Below the pieces are notes generated by a model. That model was not told the origin of the DNA. It did not search any database and worked only from the letters and a program-made list of their open reading frames with translations. A stretch of 64,000 bases of DNA from Cordia subcordata (taxonomy: Eukaryota; Streptophyta; Magnoliopsida; Boraginales; Cordiaceae), in the NCBI GenBank assembly GCA_028554755.1, contig JAPTOF010000012.1:3761001-3825000 (forward strand). The letters are read 5' to 3'. The translations under genes were made by a program, and so were the position numbers. Of the stretch, positions 1-15,695 are shown piece after piece (position 1 is the stretch's first letter; each line of letters starts with the position of its first letter).

Positions 1-2955
1 ATTGAAGTGCTTAATCCTGAAGACGACTATGTCTGGATTCATGACTATCACTTGATGGTGCTGCCCACATTCTTAAGAAGGCGCTTCAACCGATTGAGGA
101 TGGGATTTTTCCTTCATAGTCCGTTTCCCTCGTCTGAGATATACAGGACACTCCCTGTTAGAGAGGAAATCCTCAAGGCTCTACTCAATTCGGACCTTAT
201 TGGTTTCCACACCTTTGATTATGCAAGGCATTTCCTGTCTTGTTGCAGTCGGATGTTGGGCTTAGAGTATCAGTCAAAACGGGGATACATAGGGCTGGAA
301 TACTTTGGAAGGACTGTTGGTATAAAAATCATGCCAGTTGGGATACACATGGGCCATGTTGAGTCAGTTATGAAACTTGCAGAAAAGGAGAAGAGGTTTG
401 AGCAGTTAAGACAGCAGTTTGAAGGGAAGACTGTGTTTCTTGGAGTTGATGACATGGATATCTTTAAAGGAATTAATCTAAAACTTTTGGCAATGGAACA
501 TATGCTTAAGCAGCACCCAAAGTGGCAGGGAAGGGCTGTGCTGGTTCAGATTGCTAATCCTCCCAGAGGGAAAGGGATTCATTTGGATGAAATACATGCT
601 GAAATACAGGAAAGCTGCCAGAGAATCAACAGGGAATTTGGGAACCCTGGATATGAGCCTGTAGTTTTCATCGACAAACCTATCTCAAGTAGCGAAAGAA
701 TGGTTTATTACAACATTGCTGAATGTGTTGTGGTCACTGCTGTGAGGGATGGAATGAACCTGACACCATATGAGTACATCGTGTGTAGGCAGGGAGTATC
801 TAGTGCAGAAACAGGCTCAGATTTGAGTGGACCCCAGAAGAGTATGCTAGTTGTGTCGGAATTTATTGGTTGTTCTCCTTCACTTAGTGGAGCAATACGA
901 GTGAACCCTTGGAATGTTGAAGCAACTGCTGAGGCAATGAATGAAGCTATATCAATGTCTGAACAAGAGAAACAAGTTCGTCATGAGAAGCATTATCGTT
1001 ATGTTAGCACTCATGATGTAGCTTATTGGGCAAAAAGCTTCTTGCAAGATTTAGAGAGAACCTGTGCTGACCATTTCAGGAAAAGATCTTACGGCATTGG
1101 CTTGGGCTTTGGCTTTAGAGTTGTGGCTCTAGATCCAAACTTCAGAAAGCTTTCTATTGATGACATTGTCAATACTTACATCAAGGCCAAGAGAAGGGCC
1201 ATTTTGTTGGACTATGACGGTACAGTGATGCCTCAAAATTCTATCATCAAAAATCCAAGTGCAGAAGTTATCTCAATCTTGAACAGACTATGTGGAGACG
1301 TGAATAACATAGTCTTTATAGTCAGTGGTAGAGGAAGGGACAGCTTAGGGAAGTGGTTTGCTCCTTGCAAGAAGCTGGGACTGGCAGCTGAGCATGGCTA
1401 CTTTTTGAGGTCTGTTTCCCTTTGCTCTCTCTCCTTCCTGATCTTGCTATTCTTGTGTTACATTAAGCAAAATTAATTTGTATCATATTTTGGCCGACCA
1501 ATTGTCTTGATTGTGATATTATCGGTTAGAGAATATCCCTTCTTTTTCCATTTATACTTCCCTTTTCTTTTGGTCTTCTCATATGGGCTTTTGGGAACTG
1601 ATGTTATAGAATGAGAAGGCAATGTTGTAATGGTGTCTGAATTTCTGCAAAATTTCGGTAATGCATCTCTCAGGTGGCCCCAAAGTGAAGAGTGGGAAAC
1701 ATGTGGTCAGAGCACTGACTTTGGATGGCTGGAGATGGCTGAACCAGTAATGACATCATATACTGAGGCTACAGATGGATCTAGCATAGAAAAGAAGGAA
1801 AGTGCTTTAGTGTGGCATTTCCAAGATGCAGACCCAGGCTTTGGGTTTTCTCAGGCAAAGGAGATGTTGGATCATCTAGAGAGTGTTTTGGCAAATGAAC
1901 CTGTTGCTGTGAAGAGCGGGCAGTTAATCGTAGAAGTGAAGCCCCAGGTCTGTCTTACGCTTCTCAATCTTCATCTGTCTGGTCATCTAAGTTCTCGTGC
2001 TATTTGATTGGCTGATTTGTCCTCATGAATTGCTATTTGCCTTAGCCTGATTGTATGGAACCTGTGCCTACATCGGCAATATTTAGTCTTAAGAACAATT
2101 ATCTAAAAGTTGCTGCTTATTTTCAGTTGGTTGTATTTAATGTGCAACTTTTTGCATTTATCTCATTGACACTTTTGGTTATAATATTATCAATCTTTTG
2201 AACTCTGGGTATACTGTATACCTATATGTGAATCACATCTCCTTAATTTTCATTCAGCACCCATGATTGCTGATGTGCTCCTGTGAGTTAATTTCAACTT
2301 CAGATAATTTGTACAGATCAACTGTAGACTGTTTCCTTCAGTAACTATAGTAGACTACATTAAATAAAAAGGTTCTTTGTGTTTTGGCTTAGCCTTATCA
2401 AGTGCTACTACTGGTTGTGGCTAGCCGTTATCAGTTTCCTTTTCACATACTCAATGAAGTACCACCAGAAAATATTGATTAGATGGCCATGTATAGTCCT
2501 GAATCATCCACTAGATTTTACAACTCTGGTGTTGTTGGGCTTGCTATTTTCGCCACGGTATAACCCTATGCCCCGTCCCACATTTTCCTAAAAGAGCATA
2601 ATTACTGACTGGAGATTAATGTTTTCTAATTCCTCAGGGTGTAACTAAAGGCTTAGTGGCAGAGAAGATCTTCACGTCAATGTCTGAGAATGGGAAACAG
2701 GCTGATTTTGTGCTCTGCATTGGTGATGATAGATCTGATGAGGACATGTTTGAGATAATTGGTAGTGCAATGTCAAGGAACATTATCTCTCACGACACCA
2801 AAGTGTTTGCCTGCACAGTTGGACAAAAGCCAAGCAAAGCTAAATATTATTTGGATGATACGTCTGAGGTCAGACTGATGCTTGAATCTCTTGCTGATGC
2901 AACTGATTCTCCTGCTGCCTCTGATGACGAAGCTGGCAGCTCTCTGAGTATGTAG
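1..2955 (+). CDS. Class II trehalose-6-phosphate synthase (TPS), 3' part, three exons
   Basis: Exons are 1-1409, 1674-1947 and 2638-2955, with GT-AG introns whose phases (2, then 0) keep the frame open. The gene enters from the left edge, so roughly the first 190 of about 850 residues are missing; 666 are present. The glycosyltransferase-20 domain starts with IEVLNPEDDYVWIHDYHLM and is followed by a C-terminal trehalose-phosphatase-like domain. That domain shows LLDYDGT (residues 402-408), SGRGRDSLGKWF and GDDRSDEDMF (590-599). The layout, the VMP after DYDGT and the two late introns match plant class II TPS proteins (TPS7/9/10-like). These are cytosolic proteins that mostly lack proven synthase activity and act in trehalose-6-phosphate and sugar signalling. 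Both phosphatase boxes keep their aspartates, but activity cannot be inferred from that. The exact subclass is uncertain because the N-terminus is outside the window. Confidence 0.95.
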
Positions 2956-4021
2956 TCAGCTTTTTTCTTTTCTTAACTTGGGTTTCATATCTAGTGGAAC
3001 GTAAATGTATATTTGGGTGATAGCATATGTGCTTTCTGTAGGATATTAGGCTTTAGGTTGAAGGGCATGATGATGCAGTTTACTTGGTTTATCTTTTTCC
3101 TTTTTTGAATTCTTTCCAATTGTCTATTCTTTTCATTCTTTCACCATCATTCTGGATAACCTCTGTATTTGAGAGCAAAGAATGAAGAAAAACATTCACT
3201 GCAGATTCTTTTGCTGAACCTGGGAACAGAAAATGGAAATCATGGAAATAGAGTGAATCCTTGTTAGCTTAGATTTGAAGTGCCATCGTTGATGATGAGA
3301 TGACTGAGGCTTATGATTGGAAGCAAATTGCAGAGATTAGTAAAGACTCTTCTCACCATGAAAATGACGGAATCAGGCTATATCCTAGTGTGGACATCAT
3401 CCATGGGAACATTCTATAAGGTCGGAGAATCACAGCTATATTATCTGTTATACGTATATACAAAGGTAAAGATATATTGCAATCAGTGGGACTGCAAGGT
3501 CCGGAGGGGTGGAGGTTTAAATGCTGTTTGGAAGGAAGTTGTAGTACTTCTAGATGGAGAGAGAAAATCCATATTCTACATGCAGGAGAAGAATAATCTT
3601 CAAATGGCGAATTAGGCCTTTAATAATGCTGCAGGGCTTCTTCTAAGTGTACAGACTGGTCAAACAAGCAACGAGCTGATATTGTGATGTTCATGTTCTT
3701 CTTCTTCTTTGTCCTCTTCTTCTACTTTTCATTTTTTATGACTGGCTTTATCTTTCTTTTCTCTTCTTTCTGTGTAATCTTTTGGTTGGGGAAGGAGCGG
3801 GATTGGTTTCGAGGTTCAGGGTGGAAGGTTTGGCCTTGGCTTTGTTTTCACAAAGTATGGATATGAGAATTCTTTCTATAGCAGGAATTTCTGACAGATT
3901 GATTTTCTTTTGAAATTTATTAGCAATAATGCGAATTAGTCTCTTTTCGAAATGCCATAGAATAGGTTTTTTTTTTTGGTTAGTAGAACGTACAATTTTT
4001 TACTGGTTTTGGTACAATGTG
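2956..4021 (+). other. 3' UTR and downstream flank of the TPS gene
   Basis: This stretch follows the TPS stop codon. It is T-rich with several pyrimidine tracts and has no convincing coding sequence. A 100-codon open frame at 3313-3615 has no recognisable motif and is best read as chance within the 3' UTR. No poly(A) site could be placed with confidence. A T run and the left flank of a hAT-like element close the stretch. Confidence 0.5.
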
Positions 4022-4697
4022 TAGAGGTGGCAAAACGGGTTTAGACCTGCAGGTTGAACCGTTTATCCCGCATAAATGTAGGGTTAGGATTTAGCATTTT
4101 ATAACCCAGAGGACAAATGGGTGGACTCGATCCGACCTGCCCTGGCCCGCGCAAAGGGCGAATTTTGCGGGTGACCCACAGGTTGACCTGAGGGTGTTTT
4201 TTTTTTTTTAAAAAAATGCATATAAGTTTAAAGTTAAAAACTTTAAGTTTTTTCTTTTTATTGCATTTTATAGTTTATAGCTTTAGCAGCCATATTTGAG
4301 GCTTTGATTGTAGCTATATATGGACTATGATAATTGTTGTCTTATTATGTTAATATTAGTTTGTGATTAGGTGTTTAATGGAGATTTTAAATTATTGATT
4401 GTATTTATGACATTTAGTTCATTAACTTTAATTATTTTTAGGTGTCTAATTTTTTGTTTTTTTTGGGTCAAACAAGTCACAAGTGTTTATTAATTATTGC
4501 TTAATTTTTTTGGTTTTATTTATTTTTAAATAATATTAAAATACCAAAAAATTAAGCGGATAACCCGTGAACCCGCGCGTGCGGATGGGGGATGTAGGCA
4601 CCTGCATGAATCCAACCTGGTCCAACCCGGCCTGTGAAACCACATAACCTCGCTAAACGGGTGTGATTGGCCCGCGGGTGCCTGTTTGTTACCTCTA
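4022..4697. mobile_element. Non-autonomous hAT-like element (MITE) with 8-bp target site duplication
   Basis: The left end reads TAGAGGTGGCAAAACGGG and the right end, reverse complemented, reads TAGAGGTAACAAACAGG, giving imperfect terminal inverted repeats of about 17 bp. The flanks are ACAATGTG (4014-4021) and GCAATGTG (4698-4705), an 8-bp duplication with one mismatch as expected for hAT. GC-rich subterminal blocks carrying repeated ACCCGC-type motifs sit inside both ends (4080-4200 and 4560-4690), while the centre is AT-rich. No transposase is present, so movement would need a source element elsewhere. Confidence 0.85.
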
Positions 4698-4846
4698 GCA
4701 ATGTGTGCAGAAAGGAGGCCTGCCTCGGTTGAATTTGTTGTTTGTCGTGTTACTTCCCATCTTATCTTACTATTTTGACAAGAGGGTTGCTTAGTAGTCC
4801 AGTATTTGCAATCTTGACGATGATTTGCTTCGATGAGGGGGAGTTA

Positions 4847-4957
4847 AGAGACTGTTTCGCTGTGCTTATTTACCTGGTTATAAACAGGTTTTATAGGGTC
4901 GGAGGCACTCGACTTTTTATTCGCTTGCAGGTAAAATAAGCACAGCCAAACAGCCTC
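4847..4957. mobile_element. Tourist-like (PIF/Harbinger) MITE, 111 bp
   Basis: The inverted ends pair GAGACTGTTTCGCTGTGCTTA with the complement of the right end, GAGGCTGTTTGGCTGTGCTTA. A TTA trinucleotide flanks each side (4844-4846 and 4958-4960), the target duplication typical of this superfamily. It is related to the elements at 25845-25967 and 27385-27503. It interrupts the LINE-derived frame that lies immediately to the right. Confidence 0.7.
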
Positions 4958-5111
4958 TTAGTTGTGCATTATTACACAACATCCATAAGAAGAATTTAAT
5001 CTTAGGAGGTATCTTGGTTCCCAAAATGTTAGACCACTGAATCTTCGATTCTTGATAAGATGAGCCAATGCCCCAATCTGCATGCTTCTTGAGAAAATCT
5101 CTGCCTGTCAT
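4958..5111 (-). pseudogene. LINE-type reverse transcriptase relic (zinc-binding zf-RVT region)
   Basis: The minus-strand frame contains WSNILGTKIPPKIKFFLW followed by MLCNNAQ. This matches the W-x-x-I-W plus (I/V)PPK(I/V)K-FLWR-x-x-xNA pattern of the zf-RVT domain found at the C-terminal side of plant non-LTR retrotransposon polymerases. Only about 50 residues survive. The frame runs into a Tourist-like element that replaced the downstream part. No polymerase core, endonuclease or poly(A) tail is visible, so it is a dead fragment. Confidence 0.5.
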
Positions 5112-5882
5112 CGAACCTTTCCAAGACCAAGAAGATGACTAGCTTTTGCGTCCCAGAAACAGCCGGTCGAGAAATAGATAGCCTTTAGGTTCATAACTGA
5201 AAGGATATCCTTCATGCCTGTTTCGCGATCAACGCAAGGGTGAAGCGAGGCATGTCCCTGAATCATAAGCCGATTCCCCAGTGGATGTTACTCTTCTCAA
5301 TTCTTTCCAACAATGATGTCACTATCATTTGTAAGACTTTCTCCAAATTGTTATAGAACAACAGTTGTTGAAAATTTTAAATTAATTTGTGTGGGAATGT
5401 AACCAAGCACTGTTGTCCTTGCCAGACTGCTTCAAAGGGTTCATGGCATTAGATTTGATGCAAAATACTGCTCCTATCCAATGTTAACTAGACATGATAG
5501 AAGCAACGACCATTTTATCTTGCATCCATACAGAAATTCTTTTGTCAGAAATGTTTTCCTATAACAAATAAAGAACATTTGCAATCAACTCTTTGAAGTA
5601 TTGGTTTAGTGCATCAAGTTACATCAGAGAAAATGATCAATAGCCAAAAATGATCAAAATGTGAGCCAGCGCTCCGGAAATCAATAATATTGTGAGAGAT
5701 GCAAAAGCTTTGCTCTCACAATCATCCAATTCAAGCTTCAGGCATGGTAATCAAACTGCTGCAAAGGAAAATACAAGTATCCCTTGAGGTTTATGCAAAT
5801 CTTCTTGGTCATGACATTCCTCTACAGAGAATGGAATGAGAAGATTTTGTCCATTTTCAGGACAAGGTTTGTCTCGCTATGC
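5112..5882. other. Intergenic; 3' flank of the PPR gene
   Basis: The first 100 bases may extend the LINE relic. The remainder lies downstream of the PPR stop codon and probably includes its 3' UTR. No coding sequence, RNA gene or repeat structure was recognised. Confidence 0.4.
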
Positions 5883-7874
5883 TCACCAATAATCTCCACA
5901 AGAACAATGCCCATTTTTGAAATGATGAAACCTACTGGCGTCTCGTACAATAATTTCCCGCTCTTTGATCAGAGATATGTATTTGATAGCAACATGACAA
6001 TCGCTGCAAACTCGCAAATTCTTCATCACTCTGATGGGAGTACCTTCTGGGGTGTTCATCAGAGCAAAGGCAATTGCCAACTTTTCGCTATGGTGCACCA
6101 AGTTGTACTCCTTCTCCTCTACGTCCATATCATGCAAAACAGAGCCAATATCAGGCACATATCCTTGCAACTTTATTTCATCCATTAGTTCTTTCAAGTA
6201 TATATCTATCTCCTCCCAGTGGGGATGAGATTTGTCACCAATGATAAACTGATGAACTTGACTCTTCAACTCGAGCCAGCTTATGCCAGGCTCTTTCTTC
6301 ACATTCCTATCTCTCATTGTTTTTCTCACTTCGGAAACATCCTGCCATCTTTTAGCAGAGGCTTGAATATTTGCAAGGAGCACATAAGAAGCAGAATCTT
6401 GAGGATCAATTTTAAGAACTTCTTCGGCTATCCTTTTGGCCATATCTGCATTTTTATGGATCTTGCCGGCTGACAGCAAGGTTTTCCATATAATAGCATC
6501 TGCCTTTACAGGCATAGATCTAATAAAACCTTCCGCCTCCTCCAACCGCCCTGATCTACCAAGGAGATCAACCACACATGTATAATGTTCTAACTGAGGC
6601 TCCAACTTGTATTTCTCTTTCATCAAATCAAAAAATTCAAGCCCTTTATCCTTCAACCCACAATGACTGCACGCATAGAGTAAACTCAAGAAAGTCACGT
6701 TATTTGCTTCCAGTCCTTCCTGCTCCATCACATTAAACAACTCAATCGCCTCTTTTCCTTGTCCATGAAACCCGTAAGCTGCAATCATAGCACTCCACAA
6801 AACAATATCAGCTCCCCCTCTCTCTTCAAAAACCTTGACAGCATATTCCAAACATCCACACCTTGAATACATGCTAACTAACGAACTAACAACTGGAACA
6901 ACAGAAAGCACCCCGGTTTTTATCACCTCCGCATGAATCTGCTGACCCTGTCCGAGCATGGCAAGCTCAGAACATGAGCTAAGCACACTCACAAATGTAA
7001 TCTTGTCTGGCCTAAACCCTGCCATCTTCATTATCCTATAATGATCCAAAGCACCCTCGAAATGACCATTCTGTGCCCTCCCCGCAATAATTGTATTACA
7101 AGCAACAACAGTAGAAACTGGCAGTAGTCCAATCACCATCTCTCCTTCACTTAAACTCCCACACTTCATATACATATGCGCCAATGAACTACCAACCACC
7201 AAATTGTACTCCAACCCAGTTTTCACGACATACCCATGAACCTGTTTCCCTCTCCACAAATCTTTCAACCCAGCACAGCCTCTCAACACACTCCCAACAG
7301 TGAAAACATCAGGCAAGAACCCAAGCTTATGCATGTCATAAAAATAACTCAAACCTGCTTCATTGAACTCAAACTGAACGCACCCGGTCACCATCGCATT
7401 CCAAGAAGCCAAATTCCTGACACCCATTTGGTCAAACAGCTTAATTGCATTACCCAATTCGCCACTATGAATGTACCCACCAACTAAAATGTTAAACGAC
7501 ATCGTATTTCGCTTAGGCATTTTGTCGAACAGAGTGAGTGCAATGTCTAATTGGCCTAATTTCACATACGCGTTGAGAAGATGGTTGGAGATGAATCTGT
7601 CTTGTGAACAGCCAGAGGTGATGATGAGGGAATGGAGTTGTCTGGTGAGAGGAAGGGAGACGATTTGGATGCATGATTTGAGGAGGTGAGAGAAGAGAGA
7701 AGGGTCTTGCCATATGAGGTGGGCGTAGTGTGTGACAGCTTGTTTGAGTTGGCCTTTGGTGCATAGGTTTGTGAGTGTTGTTGTTAATGAAGTTGTTGAT
7801 GTGAGAATTGAATGGCAGTTAACTGAGTTTTGGAGGGAAAGTGAGTTAAGGGGTTTTAGATATGGCTTTGCCAT
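5883..7874 (-). CDS. Pentatricopeptide repeat protein, PLS class with E/E+/DYW domain
   Basis: The single intronless frame encodes 663 residues, as is usual for plant PPR genes. A short organelle-targeting N-terminus precedes tandem 31-36-residue repeats (for example the SWNAMVTGCVQFEF and ITFVSVLSSCSELAMLGQGQQIHAE units). These are followed by the E/E+ region, with a PG box around GYVPDIGSVLHDMD, and a complete DYW domain. The deaminase signature is intact: HSE (595-597), CSDCH (623-627), HCSC and terminal GDYW (660-663). DYW-PPR proteins bind specific organellar transcripts through the repeats, and the DYW domain performs C-to-U editing in chloroplasts or mitochondria. The sequence closely resembles the Arabidopsis protein I recall as At2g41080. 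The edited site cannot be read from the sequence. Start at 7874 gives a normal-length leader. Confidence 0.95.
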   Translation of the reverse strand: MAKPYLKPLNSLSLQNSVNCHSILTSTTSLTTTLTNLCTKGQLKQAVTHYAHLIWQDPSLFSHLLKSCIQIVSLPLTRQLHSLIITSGCSQDRFISNHLLNAYVKLGQLDIALTLFDKMPKRNTMSFNILVGGYIHSGELGNAIKLFDQMGVRNLASWNAMVTGCVQFEFNEAGLSYFYDMHKLGFLPDVFTVGSVLRGCAGLKDLWRGKQVHGYVVKTGLEYNLVVGSSLAHMYMKCGSLSEGEMVIGLLPVSTVVACNTIIAGRAQNGHFEGALDHYRIMKMAGFRPDKITFVSVLSSCSELAMLGQGQQIHAEVIKTGVLSVVPVVSSLVSMYSRCGCLEYAVKVFEERGGADIVLWSAMIAAYGFHGQGKEAIELFNVMEQEGLEANNVTFLSLLYACSHCGLKDKGLEFFDLMKEKYKLEPQLEHYTCVVDLLGRSGRLEEAEGFIRSMPVKADAIIWKTLLSAGKIHKNADMAKRIAEEVLKIDPQDSASYVLLANIQASAKRWQDVSEVRKTMRDRNVKKEPGISWLELKSQVHQFIIGDKSHPHWEEIDIYLKELMDEIKLQGYVPDIGSVLHDMDVEEKEYNLVHHSEKLAIAFALMNTPEGTPIRVMKNLRVCSDCHVAIKYISLIKEREIIVRDASRFHHFKNGHCSCGDYW

Positions 7875-8663
7875 TCATTAGCTTGGGTGGATGGGATTGG
7901 TTTATGTAACATTTGTGTCAAAATGGTAATAAAGACTAGGGTAGATTAGTCCTAAAATGTCTTGGAAAAATTAGAAGCACTTCTGAGTAAATAATTTTTC
8001 TTGTTACCAAATATATACTAGTAATAGTTTTGAAATGATAGAAGAATCTGCGTGGATAAAATCTTAGATACAAATATAAAAATATAAGATAAGACAAAAT
8101 ATAAATCTACGGCTTGTCCAACTTTGTACGTATCAAGAGTTTTTGTCGTGTATTGAAATGCTTTTATCAACCCACCATGTCCAAAAATTGTTTACAGGCA
8201 AGAACCTACAAATACAGCAAGGAAGAACTCTTTAATGCTCTAACCTCAAAAATGTCTCATAAAATACACACACACACACAAGATTTTTGCCTTGCTAGTT
8301 TATATGAATCCTGAAAGAAAATGTTTTCACATTCAATTTAAGAATATTAAAATGCCTCCCTTGACGCAAGTCTCATCTCATAGATTTTTTTTTTGGGTCG
8401 AACTCCTCTCATAGATCACCATAAAGAAACTATAAGAATCCCAAGGGTCCAAATGAACAAAGGAGCAACAATCAGGAACCAAACATTGATTCTGCTAATG
8501 CTTACATATGCTTTTGTATATATCTCTACAATTCTCAAGTGTTTCAAGTTAATTGGAACTTCTACGTGCACAAAATTGCAACAATCACAAGAGTATAGTA
8601 TACATCAATTTAGTTACAGGTGTATGCCCAAATATACAGTACATCCTATGGTACATATAAACT
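7875..8663. other. Intergenic between FTSH2-type gene 3' end and PPR 5' end
   Basis: The right part (about 8480-8663) is likely the 3' UTR of the protease gene and the left part the PPR promoter. A short (CA)n run at 8267-8280 and a T10 tract near 8384 are the only simple repeats. No further gene was recognised. Confidence 0.45.
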
Positions 8664-12980
<4,317 letters not shown>

Positions 12981-14936
12981 GAAACAAAATGAGATGAATC
13001 CTTGAAGGAATTGGAGGAGAGTGGAGATGTGTGGGAAGAGGGGTGTTGTAAGGTAATTTAGAGGGAATGGATGTGGTTTGGAATTTGTGTACGTGGCTTT
13101 TCCTTAGTGGGTAATTTGTCTACCCTTTTGCTTAGATTTTTTCCTAATGGTGTTTTTGGCATTTTCTGCAAAAGACTTTATAATTTATACCCACCCCATG
13201 TTAGCTTTTGTGCAATTTTCTTTTGTTTGTTTGTTTTGTTTTTGTTTTTGGTTTTTCTTTAACATGTATTAAAATATCATGTTTAAGTCACTCTAGATAT
13301 ATGGTGTTACAAGATATTTCAATACATATTTAGTTCAATTAAGGGTTAAATAATACTTGTAAAAAAAGACTCAAATTTAAATTTGTGATGTTTGATAATA
13401 ACAAGTATCTTGTTTGATTATCTAAGTCAAGAATTTACTTTTTTATTTGAAATTTCTAGTTTAGGTTTTGGACCAATAAGAAAAAAGAAGGGACGAAGAT
13501 TCCTTTTTTGTGCCTCATGTTATTGTTGTATCTTTTCTTTGTCCTCCCCCCCCCAAGTCTTTATGTATGGTGTCCAATATGAGTTATTTCAACTAGTACT
13601 GGTGTCTGATTTTGGACCATTTCTTTTCATTCTGCCTGGTTCAACATACAGTGAGTTGGAGGAGAAGTCAATATAACAACCTTAGAGATGTTTCAATATT
13701 TCAATCAAAGTGACAAAAGAAGGGTAAAAGCTATCACTAGGTCCCTGAATTATTTTCTTTAGATTTAAGACATGTGTCATTGTTATCTCCAACTAATTCG
13801 GGTTCATGATGTTGAATAATTAGACAAATGTGCACGCATCAATTTTAGAAATAAACTCTATCTCTGTGTTATAGATCTTTTAAGCGGTTACATGGGATAA
13901 TTGCTAATAATTAGGTCAAGTGATCCAATAATAATTACTTTTTCTAGTAAAAAATTTCAAACTTAAATTTATATTCTTCCATTATGAATATTATAAGTCT
14001 TAATTAATAATAATAAAGAAAAGACAGGAAGTGTAGAGAATGAGATTTGTTGGTTGATGGGGAATGTTTTACCGGATAATGAATAGAAGTCCTTTGAAAA
14101 AGCCAGTTCTTTGGTAGGGATGAGATGAGGCGACTTCATGACATCAAGATGTTTGTATTCATAAAATCAGATGATACCACAATTGTTATGGTGAGCCACC
14201 CAAAACAAAAATTACAGAATATATTCAACTATGTTACTTCAAATTACAGATTATTATATAGTAATGTAATAATCTAATAACTTTTTCTAATTTATGTGGA
14301 GTGTTGAACGTGCCTCATTAATAGTAAAATCTAACATAAACCGAGTCAAATTTTTTGAACGTACCTCGTTGACCGTAAGATCTAACATAAAACGAGTCAA
14401 ATTTTAAGCAACATTATTTGCAGTTTGTTAAATTTTACTTGCGCAAAGTCCTTTTCTTTCAGACATTGACTAATGAACTTATGCAAAGTGAATCATATTT
14501 CCACCATGTTGTCAGAGAAGAAACTGTCATACATTTGAATCTCTGAATTACAGCACTAATTGCATAGCAATTTTCATTTGGAAAAAGTGATCCATCAAAA
14601 GTTAAGCTTGAGAGTAAGGTGCAAAGTTAAGATGATGACAAATAATCTCAGTTCCAAAAGTAGTAATCTTTTACCAACCTTGACTGATTTAGTGCATGTA
14701 TTAGGTATAGCGTCACAGCATGTAATTCATTCTAAAAAAAGTTTCCCATTGTCAATAGAAGGTTATACTTGGAAAATCCATGCGAGGAGCTAACCATTTT
14801 ATTGCAGTAAAATCAGATCCCAACTCTGCAGCTTCATACATTAGCAAAATCAGAAAATGAGAAATTGCAATTACCAAAGGCATTCAATTCCCAAAAAAAA
14901 AAAATCCATTTCAAAAGAATGCAGTTGAATGTTTAG
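12981..14936. other. Intergenic between FTSH2-type promoter and PsbP-like gene
   Basis: The left end probably holds the FTSH2-type promoter and 5' leader (about 12981-13100). The rest is AT-rich and non-coding. It contains the 51-bp duplication listed separately and, at the right end, the likely 3' UTR of the PsbP-domain gene. No other gene was recognised. Confidence 0.4.
14304..14405. repeat. Two-copy tandem repeat, 51-bp unit
   Basis: The block starting TTGAACGTGCCTCATTAATA is repeated immediately as TTGAACGTACCTCGTTGACC. Both continue through TAACATAAA(C/A)CGAGTCAAATTTT, with about 85% identity by eye. No function is evident. Confidence 0.8.
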
Positions 14937-15695
14937 TCATGTCACAGGTGAAACATCAAAAGAATGAAGAACTTGTTCCAACACCATTCTCCTATCAGAA
15001 TCCAGAGGATTCTCCAATCCATCAGAGTGAGAAATGTTCAAAAGGTACAACTTTTTAGATGCCACAAATGCAGCACTAAACACCCTTTTCATCCCACCCC
15101 TGGTGCTATCAAGCTTGTACTCAAATTCATACACTTGAAGGCCTCCCTGGCCTGATCTCTCCTCCACAGCAACCACCTCAGCAGCCTTAGTACTCTCCTT
15201 TCGCTTCTCGGCCTCGATTAGCTTGTCTGCAACAAACTGAGGGCTCCCAAACTCACTGAGTTTCGATATTCGGACAGGGCTAATTACAACTCCAACATTG
15301 TTGGACCCTTTGTTCACATCCTGGAAAAGAACATTTGCGCCGGCTTTATCAACCTTAGTCCAAGAAGATGGTCTGAGGAGAGTGAAGCCTTCTTTATCAT
15401 CAGTGTATCTTTCAAGCTCCAAGACTTCATCAGCCATGGCCTTAGAGAATCTTGATAAAGGGTCGGCCAATAGTAATGCCACCATGGAAATGGAGACCAT
15501 TCTCTTGCTCACAACCATGAATGGCAATATCTCATTCTTGAGGTCACTTGCCTTAGAATTTTCAGGATTAGAACATAAAAAGAATGGTGGGGTGGGCAGA
15601 TGAGTGGATTTTGTGAGGATTTGAATGAAGTGATTGTGGTAAATTCTGGGGGCAAGGCCAAAGCAATGTGAAGCCATGGCTGATCTCATTTGCAA
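14937..15695 (-). CDS. PsbP-domain protein, thylakoid lumen (PPD family)
   Basis: A single-exon frame encodes 252 residues. The N-terminal ~65 residues resemble a plastid transit peptide. A hydrophobic stretch (MVSISMVALLLADPLSRF) ending AMADE looks like a thylakoid-transfer signal cleaved after AMA. The PsbP fold follows from about residue 90: YTDDKEGFTLLRPSSWTKVDKAGANVLFQD, then VGVVISPVRISKLSEFGSPQFVADKL, and the C-terminal VYEFEYKLDSTRGGMKRVFSAAF and KLYLLNISH strands. PsbP-like and PPD proteins are lumenal factors for photosystem assembly or related functions. The sequence seems closest to PPD2 (Arabidopsis At2g28605, from memory), and that assignment is tentative. It is not canonical PsbP of the oxygen-evolving complex. 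Second Met (MRSAMASHC) is an alternative start. Confidence 0.88.
   Translation of the reverse strand: MQMRSAMASHCFGLAPRIYHNHFIQILTKSTHLPTPPFFLCSNPENSKASDLKNEILPFMVVSKRMVSISMVALLLADPLSRFSKAMADEVLELERYTDDKEGFTLLRPSSWTKVDKAGANVLFQDVNKGSNNVGVVISPVRISKLSEFGSPQFVADKLIEAEKRKESTKAAEVVAVEERSGQGGLQVYEFEYKLDSTRGGMKRVFSAAFVASKKLYLLNISHSDGLENPLDSDRRMVLEQVLHSFDVSPVT

Noticed and set aside
3313..3615. 100-codon open frame downstream of TPS
   Set aside because: No family motif, biased composition and position in the 3' UTR; best explained by chance.
5784..6188. 134-codon plus-strand frame over the PPR C-terminus
   Set aside because: Mirror of the conserved DYW region; no independent support.
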